DNA of 28,417 nucleotides. Source: Mikrocytos mackini. Taxonomy: Eukaryota; Endomyxa; Ascetosporea; Mikrocytida; Mikrocytiidae. The DNA lies in the NCBI GenBank assembly GCA_030180075.1, contig JASNJN010000214.1, positions 1-28,417 on the forward strand, written 5' to 3'. Position numbers and translations under genes: made by a program. The notes under the pieces were generated by a model. That model was not told the origin of the DNA and searched no databases. It saw only the letters and a program-made list of their open reading frames with translations. Each line of letters begins with the position of its first letter. The first letter of the stretch is position 1. Shown here piece after piece: positions 9,895 through 18,966 of this stretch.

Positions 9895-11067
9895 GTGGAA
9901 AAATATGACGAGTATTCAGACTTCAATAGTAACTTTATTTCAAATAATCAAGTTATATATGAATCGAGAATAGATAAAATAATGAAGAAAATAAAATTCC
10001 TTATATATCAAACAAATTTTGACAAATTTATATTTGAAATGAAAGAAATGTATAAAGATAAAAACATTTTAAACCTTATAGAACATATTGACAAAAATTA
10101 TGAGGATAATGATGAAGATTCTTCTACGAAAAATATCAAACTCAATTCAAAACAACAATTTATTTTCAATTTTATTGTTGATAAAGCCAAATTAGAAGAT
10201 AAAAGAATTCCATGCTTATGTTTGTTATTAGGAGGAGCCGGTACGGGGAAAACAACATTGATTAAATATCTTAAATATCATTTAGGCTCGAAGATATTGA
10301 TATGTGCTACCACTGGGAAGGCAGCTATGGGAATAGGTTCCTATGTTTCTACAATACACCATACTTTTAAACTACCAGTAAAGAATTTTTATAACAAACC
10401 GCTTGATGGAGAAAGACTAAGTGACCTGAAGAATAAATTGAAGGGAGTTAACTTTATATTAATTGATGAATATTCAATGATGAACAGGAATAATCTCTAT
10501 TGGCTTGACTATAGATTGAAGGAAATTTCGGGGAACTTCGATTGTCTTTTTGGAGGATACAATATAATTTTGTCGGGTGATCTTTTTCAACTTCCTCCAG
10601 TATGCGCTGGAAATTTATACGAATCCGATAAAGGTAAGGTGGAAGGTGTAATCGGGAATGAATTGTATTTTAATTTCAAATTTGTTTTAATACTAGATGA
10701 ATTAATGCGACAGAAGGAAACTGACGAAGATAACATTTTATATAAAACAGCTCTTCAGCACCTTAGGCTTGGGAAAATAGAACTTTCCGACTGGATTTTA
10801 TTTAATAAAAGATTTAAAAGAAATATTAATGATTGGACTATTGAGTTTGAGGATTCCTTTCATATTTTTGATTCAAATGAAAAAACAAACATTTACAACT
10901 TCGAAAGACTAACACAACTAGATAAGCCTATATTGGAAATTTATGCTGAAGATTCAGACTCTTCTTTATCAAAAAACCGTTTGAACATTTGGGAAATCTT
11001 CCATACACGTTATATCTTTGTATTGGCGCTAGAGTTCAGTTACTTTGTAATATCAATATTTCATTAG
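9895..11067 (+). pseudogene. Helitron PIF1-like helicase, main part
   Basis: A 390-codon piece of a superfamily 1B 5'-3' DNA helicase. Walker A is GGAGTGKTT at residues 113-121; Walker B is LIDEYSM with D191 and E192; motif III is GDLFQLPPV from residue 228; LDELMRQ is the following motif with its Arg. These are the PIF1/Helitron signatures. The coding sense enters from an earlier frame (open from about 9865), so GTG 9895 is not a true start. After about residue 360 the sequence loses family similarity, and the helicase continues in the -1 frame from the A6 run at 10971-10976. The last residues before 11067 are off-frame. Confidence 0.75.
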
Positions 11068-11250
11068 GGTTGTCCAATGGAAGTATAGGAACATTAAAAG
11101 GATTTTATTACAATGAAAACAACGATAACAGAAATAAGCCCGACTATATAATCATAGATTTTAATGAAAGTGGCTCTAATATAGTTGCTATCGGACGAAA
11201 ACAAATAAAATATGATTATGATTTCAACAAATATAGATTACGATTAAGGT
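10971..11250 (+). pseudogene. Helitron helicase, C-terminal part in the -1 frame
   Basis: Reads KPFEHLGNLPYTLYL and GARVQLLCNINISLGLSNGS, the late PIF1 helicase motifs (GA-x-V-M-L-x-x-N and G-L-x-N-G-S/T). The change to this frame falls at A_AAA_AAC (10971-10977), in the phase of a canonical -1 slippery site. The frame is open from 10950 and overlaps the end of the previous piece. Family sequence ends near 11250 with YRLRLRF, just before CTCCCC repeats. The final helicase motif (H-K-S/A-Q-G type) is absent. The open frame runs on to 11285 through repeat sequence only. Confidence 0.65.
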
Positions 11251-11345
11251 TCATTCTCCCCGTAATTATGTCATTCTCCCCGTAATTTGGTCAACTAGCC
11301 CGAAATTGGTCATCCTCCCCAGATTGGTCATTCTCCCCAGATTGG
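11250..11345. repeat. Tandem CTCCCC-containing repeats
   Basis: Five or six imperfect copies of a roughly 18-20-base unit, GGTCATTCTCCCCAGATT, in the plus direction. The units nearest the Helitron end CCCCGTAATT. Related motifs in inverse orientation, CCCCGAAATTTAGGGGAGAG and GTGGGGAAAGTGAAC, lie at about 12753-12798 beyond the foldback arms, so these look like subterminal repeats of the adjoining element. Confidence 0.75.
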
Positions 11346-11365
11346 TCATTCTCCCCAGATTTTGG

Positions 11366-12754
11366 AGCGAATTAAATTTTTTCTATTAAAAGAATTTGAG
11401 TCATAATACCATTTTGATTTAACTAACGTAAAATTTTTTTAAGAATGCTGGTAATTTTGGTTTTCCAAAAAAACGCAATATGCGCGAAAATTTTTTGTGT
11501 TTCGCTGGAAAAAATTTCAAATATAAATTTCCTAATAAAAAAATTTTTTCTGAAAATATTTTTAAGGTCAAAATAACGTTTTTATAACGTAATAAAAAAA
11601 ATTAAAAAAAAAATTTTTTTGGAATTTTCAATGGGTACCCCTTGACCATTTCCCAAAAAAGTCGACACCCGAAAACATGAATTTTTTTCAATAAAATTTT
11701 TTGGAAAATTTTTAGCATACGTATTTTCGTGAGATCTACAAATAGACGTTTTTTAAAAATTATATAATATTACCAACTGGTTTAATATCAAAATTTAAAA
11801 TTTTTGGGTGAAATATAGCTATTTTTGAGACATCGATATATCGAATATTTTTTCAATTTTTTTTCTCAAAATTGTTTTATCGTTAACATCTGGGCTTTAG
11901 AAATCGCCAAAAAAATTTTCAGGAAAAATTTGGATTACAAATAATATAATTTTGGGTAGGACTTTTTCGACTAATTTCGAAAATTTTGCTTCAAAATGAA
12001 AAAAATATTTTTGACAAAGACACATATTCTTTTTAATTCCAAATGTCATTTTTATGTTAATTTTTAATAGTAAATCGATTTTTGATGATTTTAGGAAAAT
12101 TCTAGCAAAAAATATTTTTTTCATTTTGAAGCAAAATTTTCGAAATTAGTCGAAAAAGTCCTACCCAACATTATATTATTTGTAATCCAAATTTTTTCTG
12201 AAATTTTTTTTGCGGGTTTCTAAAGCCCAGATGTTAACGATAAAACAATTCTGAGAAAAAATTTTGAAAAAATATTCGATATATCGACGTCTCAAAAATA
12301 GCTATATTTCACCCAAAAATTTTAAATTTTGATATTAAACCAGTTGGTAATATTATATAATTTTTAAAAAAACTTCTATTTGTAGATCTCACGAAAACAC
12401 GTATGCTAAAAATTTCCAAAAAATTTTATTGAAAAAAATTCATGTTTTCAGGTGTCGACTTTTTTGGGAAATGGTCAAGGGGTACCCTTTGAAAATTCAA
12501 AAAAAAATTTTTTTTTAATTTTTTTTATTACGTCATAAAAACGTTATTTTGACCTTAAAAATATTTTCAGAAAAAATTTTTTTATTAGGAAATTTATATT
12601 TGAAAATTTTTCCTGCGGAACACAAAAAATTTTCGCGTATATTGCGTTTTTTTGGAAAACCAAAATTACCAGCATTCTTAAAAAAATTTTTTACGTTAGT
12701 TAAATCAAAATGGTATTATGACTCAAATTCTTTTGATAGAAAAAAATTAATTAC
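11366..12754. mobile_element. Foldback element with about 650-bp inverted arms
   Basis: The left arm, about 11366-12013, matches the reverse complement of the right arm, about 12107-12754, around a centre of roughly 93 bases. The arms are extremely AT-rich, with many A and T runs, and are imperfect: scattered substitutions and small indels distinguish this from the cleaner repeat at 27-1544. There is no coding capacity; 75-codon frames on either strand are chance. Related CTCCCC motifs lie outside both arms, so the full element is probably about 11250-12800. It sits exactly where the Helitron helicase is cut off, suggesting insertion into the Helitron. Superfamily unknown. Confidence 0.75.
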
Positions 12755-12811
12755 CCCGAAATTTAGGGGAGAGTGAACAAAAGTGGGGAAAGTGAACATC
12801 AATCCAAAGAT

Positions 12812-12954
12812 TTTTATTTGAATTTTGCCAGATTAACAATTCAAATAATTCCATTTATTACGCCAAATTGCTGTTATTTTAGTCAATTTACCTGAAAATT
12901 GCCCAAAATTGCTTTGTTGCCTTTTATTGCTTATAAATATCGCTACCAGAGGGC
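12812..12954. repeat. Dispersed repeat copy A1 (143 bp)
   Basis: Matches 28260-28402 over the same length and in the same orientation with no visible indels and only scattered substitutions, from TTTTATTTGAATTTTGCCAG to GCTACCAGAGGG. It is noncoding and part of a longer repeat family that also includes the GGGAGCCCTAATT block at 13037-13049. Confidence 0.8.
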
Positions 12955-13049
12955 TCTACGGGATCTGGAAATCGTTTTAAAGAGTTAACATGATGTAATA
13001 ATAATCATATGCAATTTTGAAAAAAAATTTCTTTTTGGGAGCCCTAATT

Positions 13050-13434
13050 AGGGTTTAAAATGGTCGGGTAGCGACAAATTTAATATGTATTTTTATATAG
13101 GTTTATTATCATTAAAAATTTTGAAATTTTTATGACAACCTCAATTTTTTCCAGATATCGATTTGCGCACTTTTATTTTATGAAATACCTTCACATGCGG
13201 CTTAATAATCAATTACCCGTTACCCGGGTAATTGAAAATGGGTTTTCAGGAAAATTTCTAAAACGTCAAAATATTATAAGATTTTTTATTAATTTGTACG
13301 AAAATTAATATAAAATATACAGTATTGTTAAATACGCACGCACAATCATTTTCACAAACGTTAATGAGTTGTTGTTGTGTATATTGGTTGATTAATACCA
13401 TTGCCCGTGACCCGTCATTTTAAACCCTAACCCT
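13050..13434. mobile_element. MITE, 385 bp, with AATT target duplication
   Basis: The left end AGGGTTTAAAATGGTCGGG is matched by the reverse complement of the right end (AGGGTTAGGGTTTAAAATGA then CGGGT), which carries one extra AGGGTT unit. AATT flanks both ends (13046-13049 and 13435-13438). The flanking GGGAGCCCT|AATTATT, joined without the element, resembles the minus-strand sequence at 28029-28044, an apparent empty site. It contains a palindromic TTACCCGGGTAA near 13220. No coding capacity; superfamily uncertain. Confidence 0.55.
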
Positions 13435-13636
13435 AATTATTACTCATAAAGTCGATGAGAAGCTTTATAAGCTGTTGGCAAGCGTTTGATTTATATGAGG
13501 ACTTTGTTAATTACTTCATATATATCAATGTCAATACAAACTATAATTGGCGGAAGGGAGTATGTTTATGATATATTAAAACAAATAATGCATTGGAAGG
13601 TTACGATATACATCATAAAGAAAATGTCTTTGGGTA

Positions 13637-13857
13637 TAAGTAGGGTTCGGAATACATGTGACAAAACTTGTGGTCACATATTTTGAGTGAAATTCGACGC
13701 AAAATCCTCTATAAATTCAGGGAAATTTTTAGGTTTCCCTTATCCGTGTATCCTCGAATTTTAGACTTTCCTCTACAATCTCTAATAATCAAATATTATT
13801 CACATATTATTCACACATTCGGTAGTTTTTTGTCACATATTTTCCCAACCCTAGTTA
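13637..13857. mobile_element. MITE, 221 bp, with TA flanks (Tc1/mariner-like)
   Basis: The left end (TAAGTAGGGTTCGGAATACA, continuing TGTGACAAAACTT) matches the reverse complement of the right end (TAACTAGGGTTGGGAAAATA, continuing TGTGACAAAAAACT) over about 33 bases with a few mismatches. TA lies on each side (13635-13636, 13858-13859), as expected for Tc1/mariner-type target duplication. No transposase; small frames across it are chance. Confidence 0.6.
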
Positions 13858-13935
13858 TAAGAAATGTAATCTTTTAAACTTTATACGAATGTTAGGAAGG
13901 CTTTTTTAAAGGTTAAACGTTACTAATTAACTTAA

Positions 13936-14189
13936 TTACTTATTAACCATCCTCTTTATCTGTCCCAACTCCCATAAAATTCCATTTAAACAATTTTCCC
14001 AAAAATTAAAAAACCAGTTATTTCCTAAAGGTACAAAGTCCACCACCAGACTTACGCCCTTTCCACACAAAGACAAAGCTTTGCCACCCGTACAAGTTTC
14101 ACTACTTAAGGCTACCCTATTCCCTGCCTGCATTTATTTTTTTTTTAATATGAATTTATTATTCATTTTATTATTTTTAATAGTTATTT
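13936..14189 (-). other. Probable 3' untranslated tail of the non-LTR element
   Basis: Downstream of the endonuclease stop (minus strand) comes an A-rich tract with A10 near 14140-14150 and a small ATGAAT/ATTCAT palindrome, then about 200 bases of more GC-rich sequence. This holds a 65-codon frame (14133 to 13936) with no recognisable family. The base composition resembles the retrotransposon, so it is probably its 3' region, or a fragment of another element. Confidence 0.35.
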
Positions 14190-15089
14190 TTATAACTTGC
14201 AGGACTTTAATCCTTGAGCTCTTAATAAGCTTCTAGGGTTTAAAATTTGTTCTCTTGGTGACTTTGTCGTCTTCGAACTGGATTTCTTCAACTCCTCTAG
14301 TCTTTTGGTGTATATTGCCGGGAGTCTATTTCTCGTATCCACTTTCGGTGTGGGAGCGTCTGACATAAACCATCTGTAGATTTCTATTGAACCTTTGATG
14401 GTGACATTGAGAATCTTAGTGATTAACTCGTCAGAATGTCTTTTTGGAAGAGTGTCGTTCCTTTTAGTTAAGGTACTCTTCCTTGTTTTGATAATGGCAA
14501 GATTAGTTGCCCAGGAAATCACTCCTAGTTGGCCAATTACAATGGCTTGGCACTGGGCCTTGTAACCTTTGTATCTTTTCCCCAGCATTTTGGCTGCTTT
14601 CAGATACTTTTTGGTTTTTTCTTCCTCTTTTATGGAGGCTAGGTCTTCAGCGGAGATACCAACTTCTATGATGGTTATTCTCCTTCGCTTTTTGTCGATG
14701 CACATTATGTCCGGTATTTGCACGGTTTTGTGCTTGTCTTCGACAATCGTTACTCTTTGATCAAGAATTAACTTGAAATCGTTAGAGTTTCTGGATACAC
14801 GGTTTCCAGTATCATATAGGGATAGTTTGTCCCCTAACCTATGGAAGGTTATGATTTCGTTTGCTATTTGCAGTACAACTGCATCGTGCCGTGCCTTTAA
14901 AAGGTTGAACGGAATAGCGGGGAATCCCCCTAACACATGGGCTATCGTCTCCTTTTGCTTAAGACATCTGCGACACATGTCAGATGTAGAAGGATTGGTG
15001 ACTTTTTGCCACGATCTGTGTTGGCCTATTCCATCTTGGAGAAGGAGGGCCTGTTTAACGTCTCTCCGGGATAAGCCAGGTTTTTTCAA
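14190..15089 (-). pseudogene. Non-LTR retrotransposon: Cys/His motif and restriction-like endonuclease
   Basis: A 299-codon piece starting at a non-ATG codon (TTG) inside the domain. CRRCLKQKETIAHVLGGF is the CCHC motif that precedes the endonuclease, with its last Cys replaced by Phe, so zinc binding is probably impaired. PDIMCIDKKRRRITIIEVGI carries the PD...E catalytic core of the R2-type restriction-like endonuclease (Asp coded around 14709-14714, Glu at 14664-14666), followed by a Lys-rich helix (EEEKTKKYLKAAK). The endonuclease residues look intact. It ends in TAA 14190-14192. The piece is one frame off from the upstream piece. Confidence 0.8.
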
Positions 15090-15582
15090 CCATAAATGGC
15101 TTTTTTGCGACGCAGGTCTTTGTGTCCTTCCTTACGGTATGGAACGGTGACCTTAATTTTGTGGCATTCCACTTTGCCACATAATTTCCCTGGAATGTGC
15201 TTCTAATTAGAAGCCTTTCTTCCGAGGATGTTTTATGGACCCAGTTCATCTGGCCTGCAAATGCAATTGCATTTCTTCGCCTTTCCAGATTCGCTGAGAT
15301 CATATGGATTGGATCTGTTGCATTGTGTAACACATGCTCGATCATCCTCTGTTCTGTCACGATCATCGTGGAGGCGGTTTGTTCTTCAATGGGAATCGTG
15401 GCTTCTTCCTCGGCTGATTCGGCTATATACCGCAGCGTGGAACATATGGCCATATAGTCCTCTTCAATGAAGTTGGGGAGACCAAATCCCCCTTTGGTTG
15501 GTTCGACATATAATCGGGCATTTATTATGCGGTATGGGATTAACCCTCTACGCTTTAACAGGCACCGTGTCAATCGGTTCAA
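15055..15582 (-). pseudogene. Non-LTR retrotransposon: post-RT (thumb/linker) region
   Basis: A 175-codon piece in the same frame as the reverse transcriptase piece, separated from it by TAG. The intervening seven codons are open (KVSELSR), followed by LNRLTRCLLKRRGL and GGFGLPNFIEEDYMA. These are the conserved linker of R2/R4-type elements, in which the family pattern has Trp where the TAG lies. A single TGG-to-TAG change would explain the stop. The piece ends in a frameshift at GAAAAAACC; removing one A would join it to the endonuclease frame. Confidence 0.7.
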
Positions 15583-15603
15583 CCGGGAAAGTTCAGATAC
15601 TTT

Positions 15604-16287
15604 CTATTCAACGGCTTGAGATATGTATCGAAAAAGGGGGGCGACACTTATTCGTATCTGTTTCCCGATATTCACGAGCGTTAGCCTGGATCTCGCTATT
15701 TTGCGGATCCTTCTAATGGCTTCATGCTCTATCTCGTCTTTGGTTGTTGTACCATTTACCCAGACCTGCTTAAATCCCAGGTATTTGTATGGGTTTTTAG
15801 ACTTTTCCGATATGAGGGGGAAATTCCCGAGTGAATCAGTGAATCTAATTCTCCCCCTGCTTGCATCGGTTACAAGTCCGCTTTTTCCATTGTTTATCTC
15901 GAGTCCTACGACTTCAGCGAGTTTACGAATGGAGCTGACTCTGTTATCAAGTGCAGCTACGGAACTCCCGAAGATTTTAATGTCGTCCATGTAACACACT
16001 TTGTGTGACCACTTCAGACTATCTCCATTGGTGGGAGTTGGTTCCGGTTTTGTCCTTAATATAGTTAAGGCTATGCAGAACAAGGTTGGTGACATCTTGT
16101 CTCCTTGGAAAATTCCGCGTTTAATGTCAATCCTTGAAGATTGACCTTTGAGATTCACCACATGTGTATGCCACTTTGACATTAGCTTTGTGATTGTATT
16201 ATACAACCTCTGGGTTTTGTCGTTCCCGTTTACAAATAATGTTTTCAGGATTTGACTTGCACAGTCATATAGATAATATTTAAACAT
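15604..16287 (-). pseudogene. Non-LTR retrotransposon: reverse transcriptase fragment
   Basis: A 227-codon piece with KRGIFQGDKMSPTLFCIAL (motif 4, family QGD-x-x-SP) and CYMDDIKIFG, where YMDD is the polymerase active site (codons at 15982-15993). YKYLGFKQ is a later RT/thumb motif. The RT motifs preceding QGD, including the first catalytic Asp block, are missing, so the piece is truncated at its 5' end near 16260-16287. The ATG at 16287 is probably accidental. It stops at TAG 15604-15606. Confidence 0.8.
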
Positions 16288-16551
16288 AAATAAAAGTGGT
16301 ATTGTTCATAATTTTAAAAAATTGGGATACAATTGGGAATCAATAGTTTACACAACAACATCACAAGAAATATTCAATTTATTTAAGTTATTCGAATTTT
16401 CTAAAATTTTAAGCTATATTTTGGTTAACTTCTAATTCTAGAAGCAAAATATAATTAATTCAAACCTCTCTAGACCATACCATAAATAAACATTTATTAT
16501 GTTACATGGAAATTTTTGTTTATATTCAATCGACTATAATAATTCTTAAAA
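16288..16551. other. AT-rich spacer between the retrotransposon and the gene island
   Basis: 264 bases with no frame or repeat that I can support. It would hold the 3' end of the minus-strand Vps16-like transcript. Confidence 0.5.
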
Positions 16552-18690
16552 TTATTTATTTTTTAACATCATAAGTTTATTCTGAATAATATTCCGAATT
16601 TTTTCATTTTCTACACTTCCTTTTATTTCATTATATTTTTCGTTCAAATAACATTCTATAATATATTCCTCATAATATGTTCCTTTATACTCTTCTAAAA
16701 ACGCTTTGTTTACCATTTCCAATACCTCATAAATAACTTGTTTGTTTGTTCTTACAACAAGTTGCGCAGTTTCTTTGACCATTCCTTCGTTTATAAACAT
16801 TTTACATAACTCAATCATCTTTGAATTATCATTATTCTCAACAGGCAATTTAACATAATCGGATTTTAAAACATCATTCATAAACTCCCTTTTTGATAGT
16901 AGATTGTATGAGTCTTTCAGCAAGTTAACAATAAGCAATATCACACTTGGCTCCCACTTATATCCAAACACTTGTATCAAAAACATAACCAAAAACTCAT
17001 TCTTTTTAAAGAGTGAGTGTTTCAATTTGTATTCTAAAAACAGTGCAAAATGTTCGTAGAATAATGTTGTATTTTCTTTGTAGTAAAGTAAAATGAGAGA
17101 AAAGAAAGTTTTTAAGTTTTTATAGTAAAGGCTTTCATTTACTATAACTTTTAATGTGTCCTGATTTTCGTAATTGTTTCCGTCCTCACTTAAAAGATCT
17201 CTAAAAGTAAAAGTATACTGTAACTTATCAAATTCAATAACAGTACGTACTATTCTAAGATATTCCTTTGTAAACAACAAATCTGTGTTCTTATTGTTTG
17301 TAAGTTTGTAAAGCTGATTCAATGAACTTTCGTGTTTAGTTTTAATGTAATTACTCACAAATTTTAAGTTGTAAATAATATTAATCCTTTGTTCTTTTTC
17401 ATTTTTCAAAGAAAGTAAGTTGAATCCAAAATTATAAATGAACAGAAGCGTCTTTAAGCTGTATTTTTTGTCTTCGTTTATATTTGAAAACAAAAAGAAG
17501 TTCTTTATTGTATTATCGGAGTATTTCTTTTGAAAGTTAACTTTCATGTCGTGTAATGTTGCTATAGACAAGTTCTTATAAACTTTCTCTGTTAATTTGT
17601 GGAATAGTTGTCCGAATAGAGTAATCGAGTAAATAACATTGTCTGAGTAAATGTAAAGTTTTGTGTTGTTACATGTAAATATTTGTTGTGAGTTGTATTG
17701 GTTAAATAATTCCAGCTTCTTAAATATAAACTTGTTAGTGTCTAATTGAAGTTTTAGTAGTACCAAGTTCTCATCCGCTTTTATTAGAATATTAGTCTGT
17801 TCGTAATAAACAATCGAAAGGCTTTTAATTGGTCTGTTTAAATCGATTTTAATTGTCATAATCTCTTTGCTTATATTATCGTCGAAAATGACAATATCTC
17901 CTTTGTTATTGAACAGAAGTACAAATAGCTTTTTGGATACTTCTATTAGTTTTATGTAGTTCGTGTTGTCTGTGAAGTTGTGAGCTAAACTGAAAGGTGT
18001 AACAGAATTGTTGTTGAAGTCATACTTTAATACAGATAAAGAAGTACTCGTTTTATTTAAACTGTATACGAGAATGTTATCTTTAAGCTCTATTACGTCG
18101 TAAGAAAGAACGTTTGTGTTGGGTTTGATTATGTTCAGATCAGGCACAATATTTGTTAGTTTTGCAGTGCGTTGGGACTTATCATATAATTGTTTTAATT
18201 CATCCTTATTGACTAGTTCAGTGAGTTGTAAGAACGAATTTGTATCATAAAGAAGTATTATTTTGTCTTGAATAGGGCGAATATCTTCAAAATTGGGAGA
18301 GTTTATACGCGGGTATCGTTCTAGGAACAAGTTTTCAATGTTAAATGCCTTTATTTTGTGGCCTGAAGGTGAGTAAATGAGAAGTGTGCTATCTAGAAGA
18401 AAGAAGACGACAAGTTCGATGTGGTTAGTGAACCAAAAATACTCTATAATGGTTCCTTCAATGGAGAATTTGTTGAATAGAGAACCATCGCTGAGGTATA
18501 CGGAAACTAAGTTTATTTGCTCGTCAATGGTCTCGACAAGATCGCCAGGCTTTAAGTAGAGCAGTTTTCCGAGTTTGGAAATTCTTATGTTGTTTGTATC
18601 GTCTATACTCTTGGTGAATGATGAGTTTGAAAGGTCGGTTATCTTGTCACTGTATACGACCTGTGGTCCGAGTTTATCAAAGTTTTCCAT
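16552..18690 (-). CDS. Vps16-like vacuolar protein sorting protein (712 aa)
   Basis: An intact frame from ATG 18690 to TAA 16552. The N-terminal half (about residues 1-400) is rich in beta-strand repeats. It includes LVSVYLSDGSLFNKFSIEGT and LLIYSPSGHKIKAFNIEN, which resemble the Vps16 N-terminal beta-propeller pattern (a short hydrophobic strand, G-K/G-E, F-x-L/I). The rest (about 400-712) is predicted alpha-helical, ending with CKMFINEGMVKETAQLVVRT, like the C-terminal helical solenoid of Vps16. Vps16 is a core subunit of the HOPS and CORVET tethering complexes, binding Vps33 to drive membrane fusion at the vacuole and endosome. The assignment rests on pattern, not on a diagnostic motif; another propeller-solenoid trafficking protein (Vps18, Vps41, a nucleoporin) is possible. 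AT-rich and cell-like in codon use, with no membrane segment or signal peptide. It is divergent from the ABC transporter across a 276-bp spacer. Confidence 0.45.
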   Translation of the reverse strand: MENFDKLGPQVVYSDKITDLSNSSFTKSIDDTNNIRISKLGKLLYLKPGDLVETIDEQINLVSVYLSDGSLFNKFSIEGTIIEYFWFTNHIELVVFFLLDSTLLIYSPSGHKIKAFNIENLFLERYPRINSPNFEDIRPIQDKIILLYDTNSFLQLTELVNKDELKQLYDKSQRTAKLTNIVPDLNIIKPNTNVLSYDVIELKDNILVYSLNKTSTSLSVLKYDFNNNSVTPFSLAHNFTDNTNYIKLIEVSKKLFVLLFNNKGDIVIFDDNISKEIMTIKIDLNRPIKSLSIVYYEQTNILIKADENLVLLKLQLDTNKFIFKKLELFNQYNSQQIFTCNNTKLYIYSDNVIYSITLFGQLFHKLTEKVYKNLSIATLHDMKVNFQKKYSDNTIKNFFLFSNINEDKKYSLKTLLFIYNFGFNLLSLKNEKEQRINIIYNLKFVSNYIKTKHESSLNQLYKLTNNKNTDLLFTKEYLRIVRTVIEFDKLQYTFTFRDLLSEDGNNYENQDTLKVIVNESLYYKNLKTFFSLILLYYKENTTLFYEHFALFLEYKLKHSLFKKNEFLVMFLIQVFGYKWEPSVILLIVNLLKDSYNLLSKREFMNDVLKSDYVKLPVENNDNSKMIELCKMFINEGMVKETAQLVVRTNKQVIYEVLEMVNKAFLEEYKGTYYEEYIIECYLNEKYNEIKGSVENEKIRNIIQNKLMMLKNK

Positions 18691-18966
18691 TTCGAAAGTT
18701 ATTTTTCAAAAATAAGAACTCATATTACTGCTCAATGTATGAGCTAAACAACTACACATGCTATTCCGTAGTTAAATTACATTAGATATACACCTACATT
18801 AATTTCCTAATTATATAGATACAAGACTACAAAATAACTGCCCGTTTTCAAGATAGAGCCCACAAACATTACTAAGCTACTCATTGAGTTTCCTTAACAC
18901 ACTCTGATCACCAACATACTTTCCAACAAAGTGATTTTAAATTTTATTTTTCACGCAACTAAAAAC
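18691..18966. promoter_or_regulatory. Divergent intergenic region (Vps16-like / ABC transporter)
   Basis: 276 bases separate the two outward-facing ATGs, so promoters for both must lie here. AAATTTT at 18939-18945 is about 20 bases upstream of the ABC transporter ATG. AATTATATAGATA near 18811 is TATA-like. Nothing else is recognisable. Confidence 0.4.

Larger units (their letters stand above)
7846..11250 (+). mobile_element. Decayed Helitron (Rep and PIF1-like helicase), 3'-truncated
   Basis: Helitron_like_N, the HUH/Y2 Rep region and a PIF1-family helicase appear in order on the plus strand, the standard RepHel protein of rolling-circle Helitrons. The coding sense is detectable from about 7846 (DHDVYESFLLSNLNREH) and is broken by at least six frameshifts or stops, near 8011, 8462, 8700, 9615, 9868 and 10975. 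It stops at about 11250, where CTCCCC tandem repeats begin, so the helicase C-terminus and the 3' hairpin/CTRR end are missing. Several frameshifts sit at A runs. The second His of the HUH motif is Arg. Confidence 0.8.
14190..16287 (-). mobile_element. 5'-truncated non-LTR retrotransposon, R2/R4 (Dong)-type
   Basis: On the minus strand a reverse transcriptase is followed by a Cys/His motif and a restriction-like endonuclease, the order of site-specific early-branching LINEs (R2, R4/Dong, NeSL). The reading is broken by TAG at 15604-15606 and a frameshift at an A6 run (15082-15087). The 5' part is absent: coding sense starts within the reverse transcriptase near 16260, typical of incomplete reverse transcription. 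The region is much more GC-rich than the cellular genes. Such elements copy themselves by target-primed reverse transcription. Confidence 0.85.

Noticed and set aside
11897-12776. 75-codon frames in the foldback arms.
   Set aside because: They consist of low-complexity Phe/Lys/Ile sequence from A and T runs.
13421-13434. CCCTAACCCTAA as a telomeric repeat.
   Set aside because: Only two units, and they form the right end of a MITE whose left end has one matching AGGGTT.
15082-15087. AAAAAAC at the LINE frame change as a programmed -1 site.
   Set aside because: The phase is wrong for a -1 slip and the needed change is +1; an extra A in the run explains it.
14569-15994. Several plus-strand frames of 63-125 codons across the LINE.
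   Set aside because: They are antisense shadows of the reverse transcriptase and endonuclease frames.
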